From: Fidelibacterota bacterium
Lineage (GTDB): Bacteria > Fidelibacterota > Marinisomatia > SCGC-AAA003-L08 > TS1B11
Direction: 5' to 3'
DNA length: 64,000 nucleotides
Assembly (NCBI GenBank): GCA_004124295.1
Contig: SCKI01000002.1
Location: 186,001-250,000 of the forward strand
Shown here: positions 1 to 7,998 of the stretch, in pieces
Position numbering within the stretch: position 1 is the first letter of the stretch
How the letters are laid out: every line of letters starts with the position of its first letter
The notes under the pieces: model-generated
The model's input: only the letters and a program-made list of their open reading frames with translations
Database searches by the model: none
What the model was told of the DNA's origin: nothing
Translations under genes and position numbers: made by a program

Positions 1-340
1 CCTTGGCCAGCTTGGGGTCCTCAACCTGCTCGCAGATGGCGACCCGATGGCCGGCCCGGAGCAGCTTGTGCAGGTAATTTTCCAGGCTGTGGTAGGGGAA
101 ACCGGCCAGGGGGATATCGCTGGCCGGCCCTTTTTTGCCCGAGCGGCCGGAGTTGGACCGCTTGGTCAGGGCGATGCCCAGCACTTCGGCGGCGATTTTG
201 GCGTCGCCCTCGAAGGTCTCGTAAAAATCGCCCATGCGGAACAGGATGATGGCGTTGGGGTGTTGCCGCTTGGCGGCCCGCCACTGCCCCATCAGGGCGG
301 TCTCCCTGGGGGCGGGATTATCTGCTGATCGCTCTGTCAT
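1..340 (-). CDS. mutS: DNA mismatch repair protein MutS, N-terminal part (cut by window edge)
   Basis: MutS recognises mismatched bases and starts methyl-independent or methyl-directed repair. Only the first ~113 residues are inside the window; the gene continues beyond base 1. The visible part is the N-terminal mismatch-recognition domain: 'RMGDFYETFEGDAKIAAE' carries the G-D-F-Y-E signature in which the Phe stacks on the mismatch and the Glu contacts the base, followed by 'LTKR', 'AGFPYHSLENYLHKLL' and 'RVAICEQVEDP', all family hallmarks. ATG at 340 is chosen because it leaves about 16 residues before 'MGQWRAAKRQHPN', similar to other MutS proteins; an in-frame ATG at 346 and one at 292 are alternatives, and none has a clear Shine-Dalgarno sequence. 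It reads away from the DUF3800 gene, which lies upstream on the same strand. Confidence 0.95.
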   Translation of the reverse strand, partial: MTERSADNPAPRETALMGQWRAAKRQHPNAIILFRMGDFYETFEGDAKIAAEVLGIALTKRSNSGRSGKKGPASDIPLAGFPYHSLENYLHKLLRAGHRVAICEQVEDPKLAK

Positions 341-371
341 TTGCATCAATTACGGCTTGGTAAATATTGTC

Positions 372-400
372 TTGACATCCTTGGCATTTTCGAATAATAT
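372..400 (+). promoter_or_regulatory. Near-consensus sigma-70 type promoter reading into no gene
   Basis: TTGACA at 372-377, a 17-base spacer and TAATAT at 395-400 form a good housekeeping promoter on the plus strand. Both neighbours (mutS and the DUF3800 gene) are on the minus strand, and no plus-strand gene follows before 11409. Expected transcription start is about 406-407, exactly where the hairpin of the next entry begins. Promoter activity is inferred from motif match only. Confidence 0.4.
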
Positions 401-405
401 GCGGC

Positions 406-463
406 GGAGGTTCGGCTGAGGGGCCGCTTTCGGGTGACCCTGACTGCTTTACCTCCTTTTTTT
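406..463 (+). ncRNA. Possible ~57-nt structured RNA ending in a terminator-like U run
   Basis: GGAGGT at 406-411 pairs perfectly with ACCTCC at 451-456, and seven T residues follow at 457-463. Inside, CGGC (413-416) can pair with GCCG (423-426) and GGG (432-434) with CCC (438-440), giving a small branched fold. The preceding promoter places the start at the 5' base of the outer stem. Caution: the T run is also the complement of the Lys codons at the end of the DUF3800 gene, so it may exist for coding reasons. No known RNA family was recognised. Confidence 0.25.
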
Positions 464-1345
464 ATCCGCCCTGCTCGTGTAGGGGTCTGGCACGAACACT
501 ATGCCATAAAGCGGATAGACTTCCCCATCCCGATAACTTTCACCCCTGAATTGTAGATTGTCTAATAATGGACTATACCGGTCGGCGATCTCCATTCTCG
601 TTTCTGCTTCCATCCCACGTAGGGGCAATCGAAATCCCCAATTAATACAGTAAATGCACAGATCGGCCGCCTGTATGGGATAAGCCATATCGGAAGATAC
701 GAATAGTGGTGTCGGGACGATCCATCTGGTTCTAGCCTGGCCCGTTCCAGCATTTCGAAAATAGCTCTCCAAACGACGGACAAACTGCCGGTCTTGGTTC
801 TTGTCAACTTCATCCATTACAAGGAGGCCGTGGTCCTGCTTTGATTCCAGGAAATAGAAGTAACGCTCCAGTAGGAAGACCTGATCTTTTCTTAAAAATT
901 CTTCGGCCTCATACGTATCAGGCTTGCTAACTCCTCTAGGAATAGCAGCAGCGAAAAGTATCGCACTATGGTTTTGTAGGATTCTAAATACGCTATCTGC
1001 CATTTGAATACAGGCTTGTCCATATGCCGTGAATTCGTTACGGATTGGGGATTTCTTTTCCAATCCTTTCGTTAAAAAGGCTCTACTGTACCTTCTTCGA
1101 ATAGCTCCTTCAAATATTTCGTCTTGGCGAGCCCATTTGAATCGATCCTTATCAAGGAGGTGGGAGCCTTTAAGCTCGGCGCGAAATTCGGAAAGCAGTG
1201 TCCCGAATGCGTCTCGCTCCGCTCGCTGCATGCTTAGGACAAACGACCAAAGTTTACTGGCATGAAGAGCAATCCCGCCGCGCACTTCGTAGGGCACTTG
1301 GCGATGGTCATGGCCGCTTTCATCCATGAAAAGTAGCCAGCTCAT
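449..1345 (-). CDS. DUF3800 domain-containing protein
   Basis: A 298-aa protein of the DUF3800 family, whose biochemical role is not established; the family is thought to have an RNase H-like fold. Visible hallmarks are the N-terminal 'LLFMDESGHD' (acidic residues directly after the first strand), a central 'LLVMDEVDKNQDRQFVRRL', and the C-terminal 'YPIQAADLCIYCINW' (Q-x-A-D-L motif). No signal peptide or membrane segment is seen. The start at 1345 is supported by AAGGAG nine bases upstream, which overlaps the selB stop codon, so it can be co-transcribed with selB. Base composition is visibly more AT-rich and codon use more mixed than in selB/selA, which suggests a later arrival. DUF3800 genes are often seen in mobile or defence contexts, but nothing here proves that role. 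Confidence 0.85.
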   Translation of the reverse strand: MSWLLFMDESGHDHRQVPYEVRGGIALHASKLWSFVLSMQRAERDAFGTLLSEFRAELKGSHLLDKDRFKWARQDEIFEGAIRRRYSRAFLTKGLEKKSPIRNEFTAYGQACIQMADSVFRILQNHSAILFAAAIPRGVSKPDTYEAEEFLRKDQVFLLERYFYFLESKQDHGLLVMDEVDKNQDRQFVRRLESYFRNAGTGQARTRWIVPTPLFVSSDMAYPIQAADLCIYCINWGFRLPLRGMEAETRMEIADRYSPLLDNLQFRGESYRDGEVYPLYGIVFVPDPYTSRADKKRR

Positions 1346-1358
1346 TTATGGCGACTCC

Positions 1359-3227
1359 TTACCCACCGGCCCGCACCCGCTTGTCCCCCACCCGGACTGT
1401 CCGGCCCGTGCGGTCGAGGTATTCCAGCAGCGGTACCGCCTGCTTCCGGCTGGTGCCGATGAGACCCTTCAGGTCGGCCACGGATAGCTCCCGCTGGCTA
1501 TCGAAATGATCGTCCACCAGCCGCAGCAAGCGCTTCAGGTGGTCACGGTGCAGCAGCAGCCGGGGGGTGATGCGCACCAGTTGGCCCTGCTCCTCGGCGA
1601 TGGCCACGAGGGTCCGGGCCAGTTCCTCCGGCGCCTTCAGCCGGGCAGCCCAGTCCTCCAGGTACTCCAGCTGCAACCCCTGGTCCTTGATGCTGGTGAT
1701 GATGCGCTCCAGTAGTTTGGCGTCGTGGCCTGATAGATTGATGCGGAAATCGGGTAGCGCCCACAGTTCGTCATGGACCTGCAGGCGGTCCTGGCGCACC
1801 AAGTCCTTCAGCAGCCATTCGATGAATTTATCATCCCCGTCCACCTGCTGGCGTAGGGCTTCGCGGTTGATCCCGGCGCTGTAGGGCCCCTGCCGGTGGT
1901 GCTCGCCGATGGCGGCCAGCAGCTTTTCGGTCACCGTTTGGAGCTGCTCCGCTGTCAGCAGCCAACGGCCGCCCAGCAGCTGCAGCGGGGGCTCGGCCTT
2001 TTTAACGGCCTCGTCCAGGGCCGTGCCGGAGAGGGCAATCCTGCGGGCGATCTGGTCAAGGGTGCCGGGCCGGGCGCCGCATATGGCCACCAATTCGGCC
2101 AGCCGCTGGGGCTCCTCAGCCGCCGCCAGGGCCGCCACCCAGGCCTTCTGCAATTTCCAGCTGGGCGGCAGGACTGTATCCAGAATCGTGCCCCCGCCAA
2201 GGGTCGTCACCGGTGAATAGCTGCGCAGGACGTAGGGGTCCCCGATGACCATCGGCGCAGGGCTGGCCAGATCGAATATGACCCCCGCCGTCGCCCCGGG
2301 CTGCAGCTTCGGGCGGTCCGGCAGTTTGATGCGGGCCATCACTTCCGCGGTGCCCACATTCAGCCGCACCGGATGGTTATGCTTCAACGGCGGCGCACCG
2401 GGCAGCAGAGTCAGCCGCGCAGCCACACTGGTGGGTGTGGCCACAAAGCCGGGGGTGGCCAACTGCTCGCCGCGTTCGATCTCGGCAGTGGAGAGATTGC
2501 TGATGTTCACCGCAGCCCGGTCTCCAATCCGGACCGCGTCCACCGGCTGACCGTGGCTCTGCAGTCCGCGCACCTTCACCTCCAGCCCCCCAGGCGCCAG
2601 CTCCAGAGGTTCGCCCACCCGGTAGCCGCCACTGAGCACCGTACCGGTAACCACCGCCCCGAAGCCCTTAAGAGTAAAGGCGCGATCAATGGAGAGGCGG
2701 AAGAAACCGCGGTCCCTGCGCGGCGGCACATCGCCCGCTGCGGCCGTGAGCGCCTCCCGCAACTCAGGGATACCTGCACCGGTGAGAGCCGACACCCGGA
2801 GGATAGGGCTCCCGGCCAGGGGGGTCCCTTCCAACAGGGCAGCGATATCGTCCTCCACCAGGGCGATCCAGTCGTCCTCCGCCAGGTCGATCTTGGACAG
2901 CGCCACCAGCAGCCGGGGCACCCCCAACTGCCGCAGAATCTGGAAATGTTCCCGGGTCTGGGGCATGACGCCGTCATCGGCGGCCACCACCAGCAGGCCC
3001 ATCTGAATGCCGGCCACCCCCCGGACCATATTCTTCACCAGCCGGTCGTGCCCCGGGACATCGACCAGGGTGATGTCAGCACTGAGGAAAGCGAAGCCGA
3101 TGTCGATGGTCATGCCCCGGCGTTTTTCCTCGGCCTGAGTATCCGTATCGACGCCGGTAAGGGCCTGGACCAGGGCCGTTTTGCCGTGATCGATATGCCC
3201 GGCCAGACCGATGACTAGCTGGGCGAT
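1359..3227 (-). CDS. selB: Selenocysteine-specific elongation factor SelB
   Basis: SelB is the GTPase that carries Sec-tRNA to the ribosome at UGA codons marked by a SECIS element. The 622-residue reading has G1 'GHIDHGKT' (about residues 10-17), G2 'RRGMTIDIGFAF', G3 'DVPGHDR' and G4 'SKIDL' (Ser replacing the usual Asn), then two beta-barrel domains and a C-terminal region of winged-helix repeats that in the family bind SECIS RNA. The first ATG in this frame (3113) would remove G1 and cannot be the start. The only well-placed initiation site is ATC at 3227-3225, six bases after a full AGGAGGT at 3240-3234, overlapping the end of selA. Initiation at ATC is inference; a base error changing ATG to ATC is the alternative. 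SelA immediately upstream confirms the pathway. Confidence 0.95.
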   Translation of the reverse strand: MAQLVIGLAGHIDHGKTALVQALTGVDTDTQAEEKRRGMTIDIGFAFLSADITLVDVPGHDRLVKNMVRGVAGIQMGLLVVAADDGVMPQTREHFQILRQLGVPRLLVALSKIDLAEDDWIALVEDDIAALLEGTPLAGSPILRVSALTGAGIPELREALTAAAGDVPPRRDRGFFRLSIDRAFTLKGFGAVVTGTVLSGGYRVGEPLELAPGGLEVKVRGLQSHGQPVDAVRIGDRAAVNISNLSTAEIERGEQLATPGFVATPTSVAARLTLLPGAPPLKHNHPVRLNVGTAEVMARIKLPDRPKLQPGATAGVIFDLASPAPMVIGDPYVLRSYSPVTTLGGGTILDTVLPPSWKLQKAWVAALAAAEEPQRLAELVAICGARPGTLDQIARRIALSGTALDEAVKKAEPPLQLLGGRWLLTAEQLQTVTEKLLAAIGEHHRQGPYSAGINREALRQQVDGDDKFIEWLLKDLVRQDRLQVHDELWALPDFRINLSGHDAKLLERIITSIKDQGLQLEYLEDWAARLKAPEELARTLVAIAEEQGQLVRITPRLLLHRDHLKRLLRLVDDHFDSQRELSVADLKGLIGTSRKQAVPLLEYLDRTGRTVRVGDKRVRAGG

Positions 3228-4654
3228 GGCAGCACCTCCTGGACGGCCCGGGCCAGGGCCGGCAGGTCACCTTCGGGCACGGCCTTGAGATCGATGTTGA
3301 AGCGCTGGCGGTGGATATAGCCGATCACCGGCGGTTCGCAGCGCCGGAAGGCCGCCGCCAGACTGGCGGGAGAAAGTTTGGGGTGGGTGATGCGCAGGGC
3401 CACGCTGGGCAGCAGGACCCCGGGCAGGGAGCCGCTGCCGGCCTCCACCTCGGAATCGGCCACCTCGATGCAGCTGCGCAGCTGCGCATCGTCCGGGAGG
3501 GCGGCCAGCAGGCGCTCGGCTTCCTGCCGCAACCGGGGACGATCCCGCCCCAGCAGGAGCTGGGCCAGGTTGCCGGCACGCACATGCCCGCTATCCTCGT
3601 AGCTGCGCAGGGCCTGATCCAGCAGGGCCAGGGTCAGCTTGCCGCAGCGCAGGGTACGGTAGAGGGGATTTTTCCGCAGCCGCTCGATCCATTTGCGCTT
3701 GCCCACGGCCACGCCCGCCTGGGGTCCGCCCAGCAGTTTGTCGCCGCTGAAGGTGGCAATATCGGCGCCGGCCTTCAGAATATCGGCCACGGCCGGTTCG
3801 TTGGCGCCCTCTCCGGGCGTACTGCTCAGCAGACTTCCCGATCCCAGATCAACCAACAGCGGCAGCCGTTTGCGCCGGGCCAGCCGGGCCAGCTCCGCCG
3901 GGGTCACCGCGCTGGTGAAGCCGGCCACCCGGTAGTTGCTGGGATGGACGTAGAGCAGGGCGGCGGTAGCGGGCGTTATGGCGGACTCGTAGTCGGCCAG
4001 GTGGGTGCGGTTGGTGGTGCCCACCTCCACCATGCGGGCGCCGGACTTGGCGATGACCTCAGGCATGCGGAAAGAGCCGCCGATCTCCACCTGCTGGCCC
4101 CGGCTGATAATTACCTCCCGCCCCTCGGCCACGCTGTTGAGCATCAGCAGCACCGCGGCGGCATTGTTGTTGACGGCCAGGGCCGCCTGGCAGCCGGTAA
4201 GGGCCTTGAGCGGGGCCTGGATCAGATCGAGGCGCTGGCCCCGGCGGCCCGATTCCAGGTCGAACTCCAGGTGGGTGTAGCCCTGCAGCGCCGCCAGCCC
4301 GGCGGCCAGGAATTCCGCCCCCAGCGGCGCCCGGCCGAGCCCGGTGTGCAGCACCACGCCCGTGCCGTTGATCACCGGCCGCAGGGTGGGGCGCCCCAGG
4401 ACCTGCAGGCGTTCGCCAATGCGCCGGCGGACCTCAGCGGCAATGTCATCCATTGGAATGTCATCAACTGGAGTGTCCCGACCGGGGCCAGCGGACTGGA
4501 CCTCGCCACGCAGCAGGGTCAGGGCCTCGCGGATAACCGCCAGTACCTGGGGCCGGCTTAGGTTGTAGTTAGCGGGTGGAAATTCGCCGAGCAGTTCGTC
4601 AACGGCGGGGAGGCGCTGCAGTGCCGCACGGACACTGGCGGAGAAGTCAGCCAC
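3215..4654 (-). CDS. selA: L-seryl-tRNA(Sec) selenium transferase
   Basis: SelA is the PLP enzyme that converts Ser-tRNA(Sec) to Sec-tRNA(Sec) using selenophosphate. The 479-aa protein has the normal family length. Visible family features are the N-terminal 'RLPAVDELL' tRNA-binding helix region, 'PTLRPVINGTGVVLHTGLGRAPL', 'VNNNAAAVLL', 'EVGTTNRTHLADYE' and the PLP-lysine motif 'FSGDKLLGGPQAG'. Translation starts at GTG 4654, supported by CAGGAG ten bases upstream. The 3' end overlaps the selB initiation site, so the two are one selAB unit. The tRNA(Sec) gene (selC) and selD were looked for in the window and not seen. Confidence 0.97.
   Translation of the reverse strand: MADFSASVRAALQRLPAVDELLGEFPPANYNLSRPQVLAVIREALTLLRGEVQSAGPGRDTPVDDIPMDDIAAEVRRRIGERLQVLGRPTLRPVINGTGVVLHTGLGRAPLGAEFLAAGLAALQGYTHLEFDLESGRRGQRLDLIQAPLKALTGCQAALAVNNNAAAVLLMLNSVAEGREVIISRGQQVEIGGSFRMPEVIAKSGARMVEVGTTNRTHLADYESAITPATAALLYVHPSNYRVAGFTSAVTPAELARLARRKRLPLLVDLGSGSLLSSTPGEGANEPAVADILKAGADIATFSGDKLLGGPQAGVAVGKRKWIERLRKNPLYRTLRCGKLTLALLDQALRSYEDSGHVRAGNLAQLLLGRDRPRLRQEAERLLAALPDDAQLRSCIEVADSEVEAGSGSLPGVLLPSVALRITHPKLSPASLAAAFRRCEPPVIGYIHRQRFNIDLKAVPEGDLPALARAVQEVLPSPS
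3225..3240 (-). promoter_or_regulatory. Strong ribosome binding site followed by a non-canonical ATC start for selB
   Basis: On the minus strand AGGAGGT (3240-3234) is followed by six bases and then ATC (3227-3225) in the SelB frame. No ATG, GTG or TTG exists in frame between here and 3113, and the conserved P-loop lies between them. This site decides the selB start and implies translational coupling with the end of selA (stop at 3217-3215). Confidence 0.6.
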
Positions 4655-4674
4655 GGTAGGGCCGCTCCTGAAAA

Positions 4675-6294
4675 CTAACTCTTGTCGTCATCATCGGCAA
4701 ATTCGGGAATTTCGCCGGGCTTCTTTTCCCACAATTGGTGCTTGATGAACAGCTTCACCACATCGGCGTCAAACTCCTTGTGCTCGGCGCCGCTCTCCAG
4801 AATTTTGCATGACTTGTCCACGGGGATGGGCGGCTTGTAAGGCCGGTCCTGGGCGGTAAGGGCGTCCCAGACATCGGCAATGCACATGATCCGGGCCGGC
4901 AGGGGGATCTCGTCCCCTTTGAGGCCCTTGGGATAGCCGCCGCCGTTGATCCACTCATGGTGGCTGCCGGCAATCACGGGCACCTGCTTGAGCTTGTCGG
5001 TGAAGGGCAACTTGTTGAGCATCTTGCTGGTTTCCACCACATGGTACTGGATCCGCTTGCGCTCGCCGGCCGTGAGGTTACCCTTGATCACCGAGAAATT
5101 TTCATATTCGTACGGGGTGATGTAGGGCTGCTCGTTGCCTTCGATATCGAGGTAGGTCTTTTTGGAAAGGTTGTCGAGAATTTCCTTTTTCTCCGGCGCC
5201 AGAAAACCGGGCTTGTTCACCCACAGGATAAATTCCTTGTCCTCAGCCAGCGCCTGCAGCTGCGCTTCCGTGTCGGCATCAGGCTCCCCGGACGGACTGC
5301 CGTTACGGGCATTCTCCACCTCCGCCCGGAGCAGGATCAGGTCACGAATATGGTCGAGCCGGCCCAGCACCAGGTCGAATTTGGCGCCGTCGAGTTTGTT
5401 CCGCTTCTCCAGCACATCCTCGGGGACGCCGATCTTGCCCACATCGTGCATGATCCCCGCAACCCAAATCTCTTCGATCTGATCTTCGGTGAAATGGATA
5501 TCGGCGAAGGGGCCGGCGGTCTGCAGGTTCATATCCTGGGCGATGCGTTTGGAGAGCTTGGCGACCCGGCTGGAATGGCCCGCCGTATGCGGGCTTCGGG
5601 CGTCAATCGCCTTTACCGTGTAGTGCACCAGCGCCTTGAACAGGTGCTCGATTTCGGCGATGAGCAGGGCGTTATTGATGGCCACGGCGGCCTGGCTGGT
5701 CAGCGAGCGGACCATGGATTCGAAGCGCTCCTCAAAAGGAATCCGCTCACCCTCAGGGGATAAGGCGTTAATGAGCTGCAATACGCCGATCACCTTGTCG
5801 GTGTGGTCCAGCATGGGCACCACCAGCATCGACTCGGTGCGGTAGCCGGTCATTTCGTCGTACTTTTTGGGACCGGTGAAGTCGAAGCCCTCGGCTTCGT
5901 AGACATCGGGGATATTGACCACTTCCTTGGTCACCGCCACATGGGCCGACACATTGGCGTGGTTGGGCTCGCCATCGACATACATCTCGACCGGCGGGAG
6001 GGTAATCTTGTTTTCGGTGGTGCCGCCGGCATAGTAGCCGGTGGACTCGGTCTGCATGATCTTGAACAGCAGTTGCGGCCGTTTCTCGTGGACCCGGTAA
6101 AGGGTGCCGGCGTCGCAGTGGGTAAAGCCGCGCACTTCGGAGACAATTTTTTCCAGCAGCCTGTTGAGGTTCTTCTCGCTGGAAAGGGCGATACCGATCT
6201 GGTTAAGCCGATCCATATCCGCCTGCGTGGCGGCAAGCTCGGCCTGCAACTGCTCTATGCTGTTGCCGTTTGAAGAGCTATGTTCAGAGTCCAT
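4675..6294 (-). CDS. GAF domain / HD-GYP phosphohydrolase
   Basis: A 539-aa cytoplasmic signalling protein: a short coiled-coil N-terminus (about 1-35), a GAF sensory domain (about 40-215, with 'CDAGTLYRV' and 'VLQLINA') and a C-terminal HD-GYP domain. HD-GYP proteins usually hydrolyse cyclic di-GMP. The metal-site motifs are present: 'HTAGHSSRVAKLSKRIA', 'IMHDVGKIGVP', 'HHEWINGGGYPKGLKG' and 'ADVWDALTAQDRPYK'. An insertion of roughly 100 residues separates the HD motif from 'NLTAGERKRIQYH', a variant layout known in some HD-GYP relatives. No receiver domain is fused and no response regulator is adjacent, so the input is probably a ligand or redox signal sensed by GAF. No good Shine-Dalgarno sequence precedes the ATG at 6294. 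c-di-GMP as substrate is inference. Confidence 0.9.
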   Translation of the reverse strand: MDSEHSSSNGNSIEQLQAELAATQADMDRLNQIGIALSSEKNLNRLLEKIVSEVRGFTHCDAGTLYRVHEKRPQLLFKIMQTESTGYYAGGTTENKITLPPVEMYVDGEPNHANVSAHVAVTKEVVNIPDVYEAEGFDFTGPKKYDEMTGYRTESMLVVPMLDHTDKVIGVLQLINALSPEGERIPFEERFESMVRSLTSQAAVAINNALLIAEIEHLFKALVHYTVKAIDARSPHTAGHSSRVAKLSKRIAQDMNLQTAGPFADIHFTEDQIEEIWVAGIMHDVGKIGVPEDVLEKRNKLDGAKFDLVLGRLDHIRDLILLRAEVENARNGSPSGEPDADTEAQLQALAEDKEFILWVNKPGFLAPEKKEILDNLSKKTYLDIEGNEQPYITPYEYENFSVIKGNLTAGERKRIQYHVVETSKMLNKLPFTDKLKQVPVIAGSHHEWINGGGYPKGLKGDEIPLPARIMCIADVWDALTAQDRPYKPPIPVDKSCKILESGAEHKEFDADVVKLFIKHQLWEKKPGEIPEFADDDDKS

Positions 6295-6382
6295 TGCGCC
6301 GAAAATTATGCTACCCCCCTGACGCTTTCAAAGTGAAACCGGATATTTCACGAGGCCGGCTGCGCGGGCGCGGGTTGGCCCG

Positions 6383-7555
6383 CTAGGGGGACGCCGGGGC
6401 CAGCCGGCTGCCGCCTGACCGGAACAGGAGGGCCCCAGCCGCTACCGCAGGCAACAACAGCAGGGCCATGATCAGGAAGATGGCGGCCGTGTCCCAGCGA
6501 TCGGCCACAGCGCCGGCCAGGGTCGCGGCAAGGGCCCCCACGCCGAAGGAGACGCCGTTCAGAATCCCGAACAGGGAGCCCCGGCGCCGGGCGCTGGAGA
6601 AATCGGCGACAAGGGCATTGGCAATCGGCTGATAGCTGAAGTTGGTGACCCCCCAAAGCACAGCGGCCAGCACCTGCAGCGGTCCCCGCAAGAAGGCGAT
6701 AGCCAGCAGGAAGGGGATGTTTGCCGCCACCACCAGCACCAGCAGCCGGGGGCGGGAATAGCGGTCCCCCAACCGGCCTCCCAAAATCTGGCCGGCGATA
6801 CCGCTGGCCAACACCAACGCCGTGAGCAGGCCGCCGACGAGTACCGGATCGACGCCGCCGGCGAACTGGTTGGCAAAGTGCAGCGGCATGAAACTCAGCG
6901 TACCCCGGTAGGCCAGGCCCATGAAGGCGCCGATAGTATAGCTGTAGATAAGGGGCCGCCATTGGGTTCGGCGGCCGGCTTGGGGATGGTCGGCGGGAAT
7001 AGCGCCCGGGGTGTTGGGGGTGAACAACAACACTGCCAGGGCCCCCGCCGCGGCCAGCAGCCCCAGCAGCCGGTAGGGCGCCTCCCATCCGTAGCGGTTC
7101 ACCAGAACGGCTCCCAGCAGGGGCCCGAGGGTCAGTCCCAGACTTCCGGCAATGCCGTGCACGCCCAGGTGACGGCTCAGCCGGGACGATGTGTGGCTGA
7201 TGAGCGTCAGTCCGGCGGGATGGTAAAGGCTGCAGAAAAGTCCCAGCAGGGCCAGTCCGGCCGCCAAGGCAGCGAGGCTGGTGGCCAGGGTCAGCAGGAA
7301 GGCGGCGGCCGCCGCGCCAGCCAGGTAGATCAGCAAGACATTGCGCGCCCCCAGGCGGTCGGTGAGCCAGCCGGCGGGCAGCGCCCCGAGGCCGTAGAGC
7401 ACATAATGGACGGTGCCCACCAGGCCCAGGGTCGCCAGGGAAGCCTCGGGATAGAGGCGGGCCAGCTCGATCATCACCACCGGATACAGCATGGTGAGAC
7501 TGTGGTTCAGGGCGTGGCCCATAAAGGTGACCACCAGCGCACTGCGGACGTTCAC
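6383..7555 (-). CDS. MFS transporter, 12-TM
   Basis: A 390-aa inner-membrane major facilitator with about 12 hydrophobic segments in two halves. The loop 2-3 signature is 'GWLTDRLGARNVLL' and its second-half counterpart is 'GGRLGDRYSRPRLLV'; 'YHPAGLTLISHTSSRLSRHLG' after TM4 resembles the fosmidomycin-resistance (FSR) group of drug/H+ antiporters. Substrate cannot be read from sequence. The start is GTG at 7555, just inside the hairpin that ends the ribosomal operon, so the gene probably has its own promoter or is read through at low level. Length is normal for the family. Confidence 0.85.
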   Translation of the reverse strand: MNVRSALVVTFMGHALNHSLTMLYPVVMIELARLYPEASLATLGLVGTVHYVLYGLGALPAGWLTDRLGARNVLLIYLAGAAAAAFLLTLATSLAALAAGLALLGLFCSLYHPAGLTLISHTSSRLSRHLGVHGIAGSLGLTLGPLLGAVLVNRYGWEAPYRLLGLLAAAGALAVLLFTPNTPGAIPADHPQAGRRTQWRPLIYSYTIGAFMGLAYRGTLSFMPLHFANQFAGGVDPVLVGGLLTALVLASGIAGQILGGRLGDRYSRPRLLVLVVAANIPFLLAIAFLRGPLQVLAAVLWGVTNFSYQPIANALVADFSSARRRGSLFGILNGVSFGVGALAATLAGAVADRWDTAAIFLIMALLLLPAVAAGALLFRSGGSRLAPASP

Positions 7556-7570
7556 CGGGCCGCCTCAGCC

Positions 7571-7601
7571 TTAAATGAAAAGAGCCACCGGTGGTGGCTC
7601 T
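7571..7601 (-). terminator. Rho-independent terminator of the rpsP-rimM-trmD-rplS operon
   Basis: AGAGCCACC (7581-7589) and GGTGGCTCT (7593-7601) form a perfect 9-bp stem with a 3-base loop. On the minus strand the stem is followed by TTTCATTTAA. It lies 26 bases after the rplS stop codon, as expected for the end of this operon. Confidence 0.75.
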
Positions 7602-7627
7602 GGAGATTGCGGTGGACCCTCAAAAGG

Positions 7628-7972
7628 CTAGCGGCGCTCCTTGATGCGGGCCGCCTTGCCGCGCAGCTCGCGCAGGTAATAGAGCTTGGCCCGGCGCACT
7701 TTCCCGGGCCGGACCACCCGGATGGCACTGATGTTGGGACTGTGCAGCGGGAAAATCCGCTCCACGCCGATCCCTTCGGAAATCTTGCGCACAGTGAAGG
7801 TCCGGTTGATGCCGGCGCCAGACATGGCGATGACGTTCCCTTCGAATGTCTGCACGCGGCTGCGCGTGCCCTCCACCACTTTTACGTCCACGGCAATTCT
7901 ATCGCCGGGCCGGAACGACGGCAGATCGGTCCTCAAATCTCCCTTGGTGGCTTCATCTAATAATTTGGTCAT
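7628..7972 (-). CDS. rplS: 50S ribosomal protein L19
   Basis: L19 sits at the 30S-50S interface. The 114-aa product beginning '[20 protein letters not shown]' has the family core '[18 protein letters not shown]', '[11 protein letters not shown]' and '[13 protein letters not shown]', then '[13 protein letters not shown]' and the basic end '[19 protein letters not shown]'. The start at 7972 is chosen over an upstream in-frame ATG because it matches the usual L19 N-terminus and has GGAG about nine bases upstream. Last gene of the conserved rpsP-rimM-trmD-rplS operon; 26 bases separate it from trmD and a terminator follows. Confidence 0.98.
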   Translation of the reverse strand: MTKLLDEATKGDLRTDLPSFRPGDRIAVDVKVVEGTRSRVQTFEGNVIAMSGAGINRTFTVRKISEGIGVERIFPLHSPNISAIRVVRPGKVRRAKLYYLRELRGKAARIKERR

Positions 7973-7998
7973 GGTCTCACTCCGTGCAACCGTAAAAT

